A DNA stretch of 21,388 bases from CAYFVR01 sp046541515 (GCA_046541515.1 JBKHDD010000076.1:1-21388), one strand, 5' to 3'. Shown: positions 7,983-15,474, counted from the first letter of the stretch. Numbers and translations are program-made. Notes: generated by a model not told the origin, from the sequence alone.

Positions 7983-9356
7983 TCAGTTGTTGAGGCTGTG
8001 GATCGGAGCCGGGATGCGGCCGCCCCGGCTTAGAAACGGATTGTCGCCGGCCGCGTTGTTGACCGGCATGATGACCGATTCACCCAGCAGCCCGCCAAAA
8101 AAGGCCCGCTGCCCGGCCTTTTTGCCCGGAACGGGAATGAGCCGGCAGGCGGTGGTTTTCTTGTTCATCACGCCGATGGCCATCTCGTCGGCGATGATGG
8201 CGGCCAGGGTCTCGGCGCTGGTCTCGCCGGGCAGGGCCACCATGTCCAGCCCCACGGAGCAGACGCTGGTGATGGCCTCCAGCTTCTCGATGGAGAGGTA
8301 GCCGTCCTCGGCCGCCTGGGAGATGTTGAGGTCTTCGGCCACCGGCACGAAGGCGCCGCTCATGCCGCCCACGTAGGAGCTGGCGAAGGCCCCGCCTTTT
8401 TTCACCGCGTTGTTGAGCAGCGCCAGGGCCGCCGTGGTTCCCGGCACGCCGATGGCCTTAAGCCCCATGCTTTGAAAGATTTCCCCCACGCTGTCGCCCA
8501 CGTTGGGGGTCGGCGCCAGGGAAAGGTCCACCACCCCGAAGGCGATGCCCAGCCGTTCCGCCACTTCCCGGCCGATCAGTTCGCCCACCCGGGTCACCTT
8601 GTAGGCGGTTCGCTTGATCACCTCGGAGATGCCGCCCAGGTCCATCTCCGGATGGGTTTCCACCGCCCGGTCGATGGCCTTTTTGACCACGCCCGGTCCG
8701 GACACGCCCACGTTGATCTCCGCGTCCGGCTCGCCGATGCCCAGGTAGGCGCCGGCCATGAAGGGCATGTCCGGCGGGATGTTGGCGAAGACGCACAGCT
8801 TGGCGCAGGCCAGCCCGTCCCGGTCGGCGGTCAGCTCGGCGGCCCGCTTGAGCACCCGACCCATTTTCATCACCGCGTCCATGTTGATGCCGGCCTGGGT
8901 GGTGGCCAAGTTGATGGAGGCGCAGACCCGGCTGGTCTCCGTCAGCGCTTGGGGAATGGCGTCGATCAGCGCCCGGTCGCCCCGGGCCATGCCTTTTTCC
9001 ACCAGCGCGGAAAAGCCGCCGATGAAGTCCACGCCCACCTCCCCGGCGGTTTCGTCCAGGGTCTTGGCGATTTCCACCATTTCCTCCGACGATAGAGACG
9101 CGCCCACGACCGCCATGGGACTGATGGAAATCCGTTTGTTGACCACGGGGATGCCGTATTTTTTTCCAACCGCGTCGCAGGTTTCCACCAGGCGGCCGGC
9201 CACTTCACGAATCCGGTTTCGGACGTTTTCCCGCACCGTCGCCAGATCTTTTCCGCCGCAGTCCAGCAGATTGAGGCCCAGGGTCACGGTTCGAACGTCG
9301 AGATGTTCGTTCTGAAGCATTTCCAGAACGGAGAGAATTTCACGTTGGGTCAGCAT
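7983..9356 (-). CDS. UPF0210 / PFL-like family protein (DUF711)
   Basis: 457 residues, full length for UPF0210. Family segments are evident: an N-terminal LDVRTVTLGLNLLDCG, then IPVVNKRISISPMAVVGAS, a long alpha/beta glycyl-radical-enzyme-like body (FMAGAYLGIGEPDAEINVGVSGPGVVK, VDLSLAPTPNVGDSVGEI) and the C-terminal GKKAGQRAFFGGLLG. Structures in the family resemble the pyruvate formate-lyase barrel, but there is no glycyl radical motif and the reaction is unknown. A GGAG lies 10 nt before the ATG. In many genomes UPF0210 neighbours a small ACT protein (UPF0237). That partner is not adjacent here; its place is taken by the HD gene, although a double-ACT protein occurs 8 kb away. Confidence 0.88.
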   Translation of the reverse strand: MLTQREILSVLEMLQNEHLDVRTVTLGLNLLDCGGKDLATVRENVRNRIREVAGRLVETCDAVGKKYGIPVVNKRISISPMAVVGASLSSEEMVEIAKTLDETAGEVGVDFIGGFSALVEKGMARGDRALIDAIPQALTETSRVCASINLATTQAGINMDAVMKMGRVLKRAAELTADRDGLACAKLCVFANIPPDMPFMAGAYLGIGEPDAEINVGVSGPGVVKKAIDRAVETHPEMDLGGISEVIKRTAYKVTRVGELIGREVAERLGIAFGVVDLSLAPTPNVGDSVGEIFQSMGLKAIGVPGTTAALALLNNAVKKGGAFASSYVGGMSGAFVPVAEDLNISQAAEDGYLSIEKLEAITSVCSVGLDMVALPGETSAETLAAIIADEMAIGVMNKKTTACRLIPVPGKKAGQRAFFGGLLGESVIMPVNNAAGDNPFLSRGGRIPAPIHSLNN

Positions 9357-9410
9357 GGCGATGGAACTCCGATGGATTGATGAAAGGAGAGAATGAAGAA
9401 TTTAGGGGCC

Positions 9411-9431
9411 AGAAGTCGGAAGTCAAAAGTC
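9411..9431. repeat. Three degenerate heptad repeats (RRAAGTC)
   Basis: AGAAGTC, GGAAGTC and AAAAGTC follow each other without spacer upstream of the UPF0210 gene. A similar motif in the opposite orientation (reading GGAAATCAGAATTC on the minus strand) follows at about 9505-9525, so the heptads flank the palindrome at 9465. They look like remains of a small dispersed element. Confidence 0.5.
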
Positions 9432-9464
9432 CAGAGGCGGGAGTGATTCCGCTCGAAAATTGCA

Positions 9465-9485
9465 TTCCCAGGCGGAGCCTGGGAA
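9465..9485. repeat. REP-like extragenic palindrome
   Basis: A perfect 9-bp stem, TTCCCAGGC / GCCTGGGAA, surrounds a GGA loop. Palindromes of the form GTTCCCAnnC...GnnTGGGAAC are known dispersed elements, in some genomes linked to REP-associated tyrosine transposases. No transposase is present here. It has no T-tract, so it is not a simple terminator. Confidence 0.65.
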
Positions 9486-9524
9486 CGAGAATAGCTTCGG
9501 CTCCTGAATTCTGATTTCCGAGTC

Positions 9525-9920
9525 CTATTCTCCGGGCAAACCTGGCTTTACTTTGATCACGCTTTCCTTGCGGATCTGGACGGCGCCAGGTTTCGCGCCG
9601 CGCGGCTTGGTGACGTAGCGGGCCCGGGTGCAGGAGACCGGGACTTGCCCGCCATGTTTGGCCTTGCTGTGCCAGGCGGCGATGGCCGCGGCGGATTTCA
9701 GCGTTTCCTTGTCCGGCTCCGCGTCCGAAACGCGCAAAAGCACATGGCTTCCAGGCATTCCCCGGACGTGGAACCAGTAGTCGTCCGGCCTGGCCAGCTT
9801 GATGCTGAGCCGGTCGTTGTCGGCGTCGGTGCGGCCCGCCAACACTTCCCAGCCGCCGGGAAGCTCGTATCGGTGGAGCTTTGTTTCCGGCGGGCCTTTT
9901 CGTTGGTTGGATTCGTTCAT
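9525..9920 (-). CDS. Stand-alone NFACT-R (DUF814) domain protein
   Basis: 131-residue protein made of one NFACT-R domain, the module that ends RqcH/NEMF/Fbp-type proteins. The hallmark WFHVRGMPGSHVLLR is at about residues 48-63, preceded by GWEVLAGRTDADNDRLSIK and followed by AAAIAAWHSKAKHGGQVPVSCTRARYVTK. In the full proteins this part touches RNA in ribosome quality control; the N-terminal NFACT-N and the coiled coil are absent. An independent domain of this kind has been proposed to act in RNA metabolism, possibly tRNA handling, but its role is not settled. No good Shine-Dalgarno site precedes the ATG. It lies 135 bp after DarP on the same strand and could be the end of that transcript. 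Confidence 0.85.
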   Translation of the reverse strand: MNESNQRKGPPETKLHRYELPGGWEVLAGRTDADNDRLSIKLARPDDYWFHVRGMPGSHVLLRVSDAEPDKETLKSAAAIAAWHSKAKHGGQVPVSCTRARYVTKPRGAKPGAVQIRKESVIKVKPGLPGE

Positions 9921-10055
9921 GGTTCGGTGTCGAAATTATGGATTGGCTCCCGCCCCCGGAGCGGAAAAGGGGTACGAGTCGGGGCGGACGGCATTGGTTT
10001 GGTTCACTTTTTGGGTTCCCGGAATCCCCGCGAAAAATGATGGGCGCCGACCGCG

Positions 10056-10595
10056 TTACGTGGCGTCGGTGGCGGAACCGCTTTCTTCCCCGGCCGCATG
10101 TTTCATGAGAAATCGGAACAGGGCCCGTTTGGCGCCCTTGGGGTTTCCGGTGGCGGCCTCCCGGCGGGCCTCCTCCGCGAGCCGCTCCAGCTCCGGCCGG
10201 TCCGGCGCCGGAAGTTGGCCGGCCGCGGCCTCCAGTGCGCCGTCCTCGCCGGAGACGATGGCGTCCCGTCGCCGCTCCACCTGACGGAAACGGCGCACGT
10301 CGATTTCTTTGGCCGCGCCCCCCGCGGCCAAGGCCTCCGCGACGGGCGCGGCGTCGATTTCCCGAAGCAGCTTGCCGACGCGTTGAATCTGTCTTTTTCT
10401 CGCCCCGCCGATTTTGAGCGTTCGGGCGAACCGGACCGCCTCTCGCACCTCCTCCGGCATGGGAATGCGGCCCAGGGCGTCTTCCGACAACTCGGTCAGC
10501 CGTTCGCCCAAGGCCGTCAATGCCGCCGCGTCCCGCTTTTTTTGGCTGCGGCTGGGCGGCGCGTCGGCGGGCGCGGTTTTTTTGCGTCTCGCCAT
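10056..10595 (-). CDS. darP: DarP/YjgA (DUF615) ribosome-associated protein
   Basis: 179 residues, highly charged and helical, matching YjgA/DarP. The N-terminal SRSQKKRDAAALTALGERLTEL is the diagnostic start of the family, followed by an Arg-rich middle (RFARTLKIGGARKRQIQRVGKLLREID) and the C-terminal NPKGAKRALFRFL. In E. coli DarP binds the 50S precursor around the peptidyl transferase centre and helps late assembly. The gene begins 4 bp after the stop of the universal stress protein gene and has no Shine-Dalgarno site, so it should be translated by coupling from the mrp-usp transcript. Confidence 0.82.
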   Translation of the reverse strand: MARRKKTAPADAPPSRSQKKRDAAALTALGERLTELSEDALGRIPMPEEVREAVRFARTLKIGGARKRQIQRVGKLLREIDAAPVAEALAAGGAAKEIDVRRFRQVERRRDAIVSGEDGALEAAAGQLPAPDRPELERLAEEARREAATGNPKGAKRALFRFLMKHAAGEESGSATDAT

Positions 10596-10599
10596 GGTT

Positions 10600-11532
10600 T
10601 CAGGAAACCAGCCAAACGGCCCGGTCCGAAGACCGGTCCAGGACGAAATTGGAAACGCTGCCCGTGTAAAAGGCGCGGTCCACGCCCTTTCTCCCCACCA
10701 CCACCGTGCCGTAGCGGCCCGCCTCCGCCTCCGAGACGATGGACCGGGCCACGCTGATGGTCTTTTTCACCTGGCGAACGTCGATTTGCTTTGGGGAAAG
10801 CCCCGCCTCGATGAATTTTTTCCGTGCCCCGATGATAAACGAATCGAAGCAACGCCCGTCCCTCTGGGCGATCAGCTTTTCGGGGTCATCTTCCTCCGCC
10901 TCGGAAGGGCCCATTTCACAAGATTCCCCCAGCCAGGCGGTGACGTGGAAAAGGGTCACGTAGACGTGGGGGCTGTTCATCAGCATGAAGGAGACATGGT
11001 CCACCGCCCGCCGGGCGCTTTCGGAGCCGTCCACCGCCAGCAGAATCCGTCGGGATTCCACCTTGCCGTCCACGATCCATACCGGGATGACCTGGGAGTA
11101 TTCCACCACTTTTTTGGCGACGCTGCCCATGATCATTTCCGTCACTTTGCCCACGCCTCGGCGACCCATGACGATGGCGTCGAACTGACGTTCCTGGGCG
11201 TAGTCGAGAATGTCTCGGGCCTTGTCCAGCTTGGGCGGACGGGTCTGGCATTCGACGCGGTCGGGGTCGATGCCCATGGCTTCCATTTCCGTCCGGAATT
11301 CTTCCAGGCAGGCGTTGGCGGCGGCGGCGCGCTTGCCGCGAAATTTTTCCAGCGCGTTTTTCGCGCGGAAGTTGGTCCTGGCCTCGTCCACCAGGTAGCC
11401 CGAGGGCCGAGGCTGGATCTGAAACAGGGTGAAATGAAGCTCCCGAATGGATTCGGTCATCTCCACCGCGTACCGGACCGCGTTTCGGGAATGGACCGAA
11501 TCATCCACGCTCAGCAGGATCCGTTTTTTCAT
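10600..11532 (-). CDS. Tandem universal stress protein (two UspA domains)
   Basis: 310-residue cytosolic protein with two Usp domains (1-155 and 160-310). Each begins with a beta strand and Asp: KRILLSVDDSVHS and RRILLAVDGSESA. The first has the complete ATP-binding loop GRRGVGKVTEMIMGS (G-2x-G-9x-G-S). In the second the same loop is two residues shorter (GRKGVDRAFYTGS), so nucleotide binding there is doubtful. The start is well supported by GGAGAGG five bases before the ATG. It lies 42 bp after mrpB and 4 bp before darP. Its position suggests co-expression with the antiporter under ionic, pH or energy stress, which is inference. Confidence 0.88.
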   Translation of the reverse strand: MKKRILLSVDDSVHSRNAVRYAVEMTESIRELHFTLFQIQPRPSGYLVDEARTNFRAKNALEKFRGKRAAAANACLEEFRTEMEAMGIDPDRVECQTRPPKLDKARDILDYAQERQFDAIVMGRRGVGKVTEMIMGSVAKKVVEYSQVIPVWIVDGKVESRRILLAVDGSESARRAVDHVSFMLMNSPHVYVTLFHVTAWLGESCEMGPSEAEEDDPEKLIAQRDGRCFDSFIIGARKKFIEAGLSPKQIDVRQVKKTISVARSIVSEAEAGRYGTVVVGRKGVDRAFYTGSVSNFVLDRSSDRAVWLVS

Positions 11533-11574
11533 GGCAACCTCTCCGACGGTTTCCGACTCGGGTTTTGGCCGAAA

Positions 11575-12231
11575 TTACAGCAATCCCCGAAAACGGATGA
11601 ACGTCAACGCCACCGTCCAGGAGCCGATGGCCACCTTGATCGCGATGAGCAGATTGAACGCGGGGATGGCCCCGCCGCTGGCCAGCGTGCCGAATTTGCC
11701 GCGGGGCGGCTCGAAGCCGGCCAGCACGGCGGCGGCGAGCAGGATAAACACCAGCACCGAGGCCTTTTCCCAGAGATCCACGTGCCAGCGTTTGTGGACG
11801 CGGTGGAGCCGGTCGGGCGCGGCCGTCACGGCCACCAGCCCGGCCGCCGTGCCGCCGGCAACGCCGGCCGCGAAGCCGCCGCCCGGCCCCAGATGTCCCC
11901 GGATGGACAGCTCCAGGGCCACCATTCCGGCGATAATGGCGGCGAACCGGGCGAGAATCACGACGGTGTCGTCCGAGAAATGATGGACCGACTCCTCGGG
12001 CGGTTCCCTGGAAAGATAATGCGTGACCCCCAGCACCGCCACCGTGAACACGATCACTTCGAAGATCGTATCATAAAGGCGGTTTCGGAGCAAAACCCCG
12101 GTGACGGTGTTGGGCACGCCCGTTTCCCGGGCCAGCCGGATGACCCGTTCCAACGACGGCGTCGGCCGGGGATCGGGCGCGGCCATCCAGGCGAACAGCA
12201 GAAAAATGACGGCGATGTAAAGATATTTCAT
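11575..12231 (-). CDS. mrpB: Mrp antiporter subunit B fused to an MbhE-like N-terminal region
   Basis: 218 residues. Residues 1-85 resemble MbhE, i.e. the last part of a standard MrpA (NRLYDTIFEVIVFTVAVLG). Residues 88-215 are the MnhB domain, with FAAIIAGMVALELSIRGHLGPGGGFAAGV matching the family motif HxxPGGGFxxG. The arrangement therefore keeps the C-terminal pieces of MrpA while the large NuoL-like part is missing. The ATG overlaps the preceding TGA (ATGA). About six hydrophobic helices are present. It is the last membrane subunit in the operon, followed by the stress protein gene. Confidence 0.85.
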   Translation of the reverse strand: MKYLYIAVIFLLFAWMAAPDPRPTPSLERVIRLARETGVPNTVTGVLLRNRLYDTIFEVIVFTVAVLGVTHYLSREPPEESVHHFSDDTVVILARFAAIIAGMVALELSIRGHLGPGGGFAAGVAGGTAAGLVAVTAAPDRLHRVHKRWHVDLWEKASVLVFILLAAAVLAGFEPPRGKFGTLASGGAIPAFNLLIAIKVAIGSWTVALTFIRFRGLL

Positions 12232-12806
12232 GGCGTTCGAATGCCCTTGGTTCGGCAGACGTTGATGCCCGGGGCGGAGTCGGTGAAAATGCGCGGCGCG
12301 CGGGAGAGGCGGCGGCCCAGAAACAGCACCGGGCCGTCCGACGCGGCGGGCGTTTCGCACAGGAGGCCGACGGCCGGCCAGAGGTGGGCCGGGTCGCCGA
12401 AGGCGGCGTCCACCCGGCCGTCGGCCAGGGCTTCGCCGGCGGCGCGGGGATCTTCCATGGGCAAAAATTCCACCTCCAGATGATGCCGGTGGCAGCAGGC
12501 CCGCAGGGGCCCCACCGCCGGATCGCAGGAGGTCGGACCCGCCTCCACCGCCTCGGAAACCACGGCCACCCGGACCACCAGGGTGGCCCGCACGGTGATG
12601 GCGTAGAGGAGCACCACCAAAAACGTGCCCATCAGGGCCTCGGTGAGGGCCACGTCCGGCGCGCCGAGGACGGCGTAAAGCAGGGTGGCCACGCCGCCCA
12701 TCATGCCCCGGGCCAGCAGGGCGAAAGCCGGACGCCGCTGCCACACGGTGATCAGGGCCGAAATCGGAAGCAACGCGGCGATGCCCGCCAGCAGCCATGA
12801 ATTCAA
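12228..12806 (-). CDS. MbhD-like (DUF4040) Mrp subunit with soluble C-terminal extension
   Basis: The TTG at 12806 overlaps the mrpG stop (TTGA) and gives 192 residues beginning with a transmembrane helix (WLLAGIAALLPISALITVW). No ATG lies upstream that avoids a long unlikely leader. Residues 1-85 are the MbhD domain: GVATLLYAVLGAPDVALTEALMGTFLVVLLYAITV, equal to the segment found near the C terminus of MrpA. The rest is a soluble tail of about 100 residues with five cysteines. It contains GEALADGRVDAAFGDPAHLWPA, which looks like a fragment of a type 2 periplasmic binding fold. The tail is not part of the usual short MbhD subunit. Its stop overlaps the mrpB start. Confidence 0.75.
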   Translation of the reverse strand: MNSWLLAGIAALLPISALITVWQRRPAFALLARGMMGGVATLLYAVLGAPDVALTEALMGTFLVVLLYAITVRATLVVRVAVVSEAVEAGPTSCDPAVGPLRACCHRHHLEVEFLPMEDPRAAGEALADGRVDAAFGDPAHLWPAVGLLCETPAASDGPVLFLGRRLSRAPRIFTDSAPGINVCRTKGIRTP

Positions 12807-13078
12807 TGGGGCCGCCGACCGTAGGCGCCCCGGGCCAGCACGTAGCCGATGGCGGTTCCCCAGAAGACCAGCGAGACCAGGGCCAGGGTCAACGCCGGCC
12901 ATTGGTCCGGCGCGCGCACCAGGAGTCCCGCCACCACCAGGGCCAAGCCGAGGGTGTCGGCCACCCCCAGCGCATGGACCTTCCAGAAAAGATCTTTTCG
13001 GCCGGGCAGCCAGAGGGTGCCCCAAAGGCAAAGGATCGCCCCAAGGCCCATGAGAATCGCGGCGGCGGTCAGTCGCAT
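12803..13078 (-). CDS. mrpG: Mrp antiporter subunit G
   Basis: 91-residue MnhG/MrpG subunit with three helices. Family landmarks are the N-terminal MGLGAILCLWGTLWL, GLPGR-like LPGRKDLFWKVHALGVADTLGLALVVAGLL, and a third helix ending in LARGAYGR. The ATG at 13078 gives the standard length and overlaps the mrpF end by 10 bp. MrpG stabilises the membrane complex and has no known catalytic residue. Confidence 0.9.
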   Translation of the reverse strand: MRLTAAAILMGLGAILCLWGTLWLPGRKDLFWKVHALGVADTLGLALVVAGLLVRAPDQWPALTLALVSLVFWGTAIGYVLARGAYGRRPH

Positions 13079-13326
13079 GGCACTTCCAGCCGACGAATCA
13101 GATAGGCCAGCAGCATCAAACCGGCGTTTCCGAGGCTGAGGGCCACCACGCCCACCATGGCGGTCAGGGGATCTTGGCGCAACGCCCCGACCCCGACGAT
13201 GAGCACCGAACTTTTGGTGGTGACGCTGGCGTATGCCAACAGTTTTTCCCACAAGGTGTCCGAGCGCAGCGCGTCGAACATCGGAATGGCCAGGCAGGCC
13301 AGCAGGACGCCAAGAATCCAGTTCAC
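13069..13326 (-). CDS. mrpF: Mrp antiporter subunit F
   Basis: 85-residue MrpF with three helices, starting at a GTG that overlaps the mrpE stop (GTGA). The segment PMFDALRSDTLWEKLLAYASVTTKSSVLIVGVGAL is characteristic of the family (usually RxxxGPsxxDRllA), although it is divergent. MrpF forms part of the membrane scaffold beside MrpG and E. Confidence 0.82.
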   Translation of the reverse strand: MNWILGVLLACLAIPMFDALRSDTLWEKLLAYASVTTKSSVLIVGVGALRQDPLTAMVGVVALSLGNAGLMLLAYLIRRLEVPCD

Positions 13327-13709
13327 GATTTCTCTTTCCGTTGGATGTGGTGCACGTCAATCCGGCCCGTTTCGTCTTCGCCGAAGGCCAGCGTTTTGGG
13401 CGTCAGCGTGATGAGAAACACCCGTTCGAAGGTGCGCCAGGGATCGGTCTTTTCCGACGGCGAGAGCTGTTCCACCCGCTCGCCGCGATGGGGCCGCAAA
13501 ACCAGCCAGAAGGCCTGGGCGTAGGAGACCGGCAACGCCGCCAGCACCCGCAGGACGGCGCCCGTCAGGCGAAAGACGGACACCCGATGGGCCAAAAGAC
13601 GGCCCATCGGCGCGGCCCCGGCCAGTCCGATGGCCAGGTTGTCCGGGCTGAAATCTTCGGTGAGCAACAGCCAGAAAACCAGCGCGACCGTGAATCCTCC
13701 GCTCGTCAT
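13323..13709 (-). CDS. mrpE: Mrp antiporter subunit E
   Basis: 128 residues, a little shorter than the 150-160 usual for MrpE. Two or three N-terminal helices (FTVALVFWLLLTEDFSPDNLAIGLAGA, then VLRVLAALPVSYAQAFWLVLRP) precede the soluble MNHE domain with the diagnostic FLITLTPKTLAFGEDETGRIDVHHI. The ATG overlaps the mrpD stop (ATGA). It begins inside a much longer open frame on the same strand that is a shadow of mrpD and was not used. Confidence 0.87.
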   Translation of the reverse strand: MTSGGFTVALVFWLLLTEDFSPDNLAIGLAGAAPMGRLLAHRVSVFRLTGAVLRVLAALPVSYAQAFWLVLRPHRGERVEQLSPSEKTDPWRTFERVFLITLTPKTLAFGEDETGRIDVHHIQRKEKS

Positions 13710-15127
13710 CTCCCCGCCAGCAAGAGCAACGCGAACAGGGTGACGCAGGTCATTCCCACCAGGTCCTCGAAGCATTCCCATCGACCCGGCAGGGGAACTT
13801 TCATGAGCCGTCCGGCGCCCGCGACGTGAAGCAGAACGCCGGCGCCCAAGGTCCCCGCCGCGGAAATCAGATCGGCGAGGGAAAACATTTCCGGCCGAAA
13901 TCCCGCCGCCAGAAGCAGGCCGGCGAGCAACAGCGTCGGTTCCCGGGGAAGGGAGACCGGTTCGGCGTCGCGCCGCCAGGGAAGCAAAAGCCAGCGGGCG
14001 ACCACCGCGGCGGTCCCGATGGACCCGACCTTCAGGATGTTCAGGAAAAGACCCGTCGTTTCTCCGAGAGCCGCCGTTTTGGCGGCGTGTCCGGCCAGGG
14101 GCGGAAAGCCGGCCAGGGACAGGGCCGGCAACGCCAGGGCAAGGGCGGCCAAGGGGGGGAGCCCCTTTTGCCGGAGAGACGGCACGTCCCGGTTCGGCAG
14201 GGCGCCGGCGGCGAGGAACAGGGCGGCCTTGGCGAGTCCGTGGGCCATGGCGTAGAAGGGGCCGGCGACGGGCGCGGCCAGAATGAAGCCGATCTGGGAG
14301 ACGGTGGAACAGGCCAGCATTCGCTTGAGATCCCGTTCGAAAAGGGCGAAGCCGATTCCGATCAGCGCTCCGCCCACGCCCAGGCCGCGCACGGTCGTCT
14401 CCAGCGGCGCGGAGAGGGCGGCGATGCGGAGCAGGGGCAACACGCCGATTTTCACCACCACGCCGGAGAGCAGGGCCGATATCCGGGCCTCCGCGCCGCC
14501 GTGGGCCAGCGGCAGCCAGAGGCCGGGGATGAAGACGCCGCCCTTCACCGCCAATCCCGTGATGATCAGGACGCCCGCCATGCCGGGCGCCTCGACCATT
14601 TCGGCCAGGGCGAAGGAGCCCCGGCTTTCGTAGACCAGAATGGCGCCGATGAGGTAAAACAGCATGCCCACGTTGCTGATGAACAAAAAGCGCAGGGCGT
14701 TCCAGATGGCGCGATCGCCCAGGGGCGCGGCGATGAGCAGAAAGGCGACAATGGTGGTCAGCTCGATCACCACGTAGAGGTTGAACAGGTCGGCGCCGAG
14801 AAAGCAGGCGTTGACGCCGCCGTGGAGCAGGCAGAGCAAGGTGAAGAAAAATCCGTCGGCCTTTTTCCGCCAGGCGTCCAGCAGCACGGCGAGGGTGACC
14901 GCCGCGTTGGTCAGCATGAACCACGCCGCGGCGGGGTCGGTGGTCAGGGCGATGCCGCCGGTGTCCAGAAAAATTCGCGTCTGGTCCGGGGCCGCGAGCA
15001 TGGGGAGGGCCGCGGCCGCGGTCAGGGCGCAGGCCAGGGACGGCAGGACGGCCGCGATCCGGGGGAAGACCATGCAAATCAGCCCGGCGGCCAGGGGCGA
15101 CAGAACCGAGGCGAGGGCGAGGGTCAC
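13706..15127 (-). CDS. mrpD: Mrp antiporter subunit D (proton-pumping, NuoM/N-like)
   Basis: 473-residue polytopic membrane protein with about 14 helices, the only antiporter-like subunit visible here. The ion-translocating residues of the family are kept: Glu122 in TM5 (LYVVIELTTI), Lys195 in TM7 (GLAVKGGVFIPGLWLPLAHGGAE) with His209 nearby, and Lys226 (SGVVVKIGVLPLLR) in TM8. Further on GLAKAALFLAAGAL is the TM10 Lys region. Start and stop overlap mrpC and mrpE by four bases each. In ordinary Mrp complexes MrpD works beside MrpA; here it would have to do the work alone or with a distantly encoded partner. Confidence 0.92.
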   Translation of the reverse strand: MTLALASVLSPLAAGLICMVFPRIAAVLPSLACALTAAAALPMLAAPDQTRIFLDTGGIALTTDPAAAWFMLTNAAVTLAVLLDAWRKKADGFFFTLLCLLHGGVNACFLGADLFNLYVVIELTTIVAFLLIAAPLGDRAIWNALRFLFISNVGMLFYLIGAILVYESRGSFALAEMVEAPGMAGVLIITGLAVKGGVFIPGLWLPLAHGGAEARISALLSGVVVKIGVLPLLRIAALSAPLETTVRGLGVGGALIGIGFALFERDLKRMLACSTVSQIGFILAAPVAGPFYAMAHGLAKAALFLAAGALPNRDVPSLRQKGLPPLAALALALPALSLAGFPPLAGHAAKTAALGETTGLFLNILKVGSIGTAAVVARWLLLPWRRDAEPVSLPREPTLLLAGLLLAAGFRPEMFSLADLISAAGTLGAGVLLHVAGAGRLMKVPLPGRWECFEDLVGMTCVTLFALLLLAGR

Positions 15128-15474
15128 GATTCGGCGCTTTCCGGCGGGCTTTCGATGTCGTGGGCGTTGAGGGTGGGAAAGCGGCGGGCCAGGATGGTGG
15201 CGCAGACCAGCAGCAGGGAAAGCACGGAAAAGCCGATGACGATGGCCGTCAGGATCACCGCCTGGGGCAGAGGATCGGCGAAGCCCTCCGGAACCCCGGC
15301 GACGATGGTGGGCGGGCGATGGCCGGTGCGGGCGGCGGCCAGCACGAAGAGGCTGACGATGCCGGTGCCCATGACGTCCATGGCCAGAATTTTCAGCAGC
15401 AGATTCCGCTGAAAAAGGATGCCCAGCAGACCAATCAGGATGGTGAGCAGAATCAAAATTTTCAGGATATGCAT
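15124..15474 (-). CDS. mrpC: Mrp antiporter subunit C (NuoK-like)
   Basis: 116-residue NuoK/MrpC-type protein with three helices, first gene of the operon. It shows LKILILLTILIGLLGILFQRNLLLKILAMDVMGTGIVSLFVL and the conserved DPLPQAVILTAIVIGFSVLSLLL, which carries the family motif PxxQALxLTAIVIG. The ATG at 15474 follows a promoter with -35 and -10 about 50-80 bp upstream; a Shine-Dalgarno site is weak. The reading frame extends upstream to 15654 but those codons are not MrpC-like. Confidence 0.9.
   Translation of the reverse strand: MHILKILILLTILIGLLGILFQRNLLLKILAMDVMGTGIVSLFVLAAARTGHRPPTIVAGVPEGFADPLPQAVILTAIVIGFSVLSLLLVCATILARRFPTLNAHDIESPPESAES

Noticed and set aside
9411..9431. Heptad repeats as a CRISPR or iteron array
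   Set aside because: Repeats are only 7 bp, directly adjacent and degenerate; no spacers, cas or replication gene nearby.
10414..12483. Long plus-strand open frame opposite usp and mrpB
   Set aside because: Composition is His/Gly/Arg-rich with no domain. The opposite strand carries complete conserved genes with overlapping starts.
13826..15412. Long plus-strand open frame opposite mrpD and mrpC
   Set aside because: Gln/Gly-rich shadow of membrane genes; no known family features.
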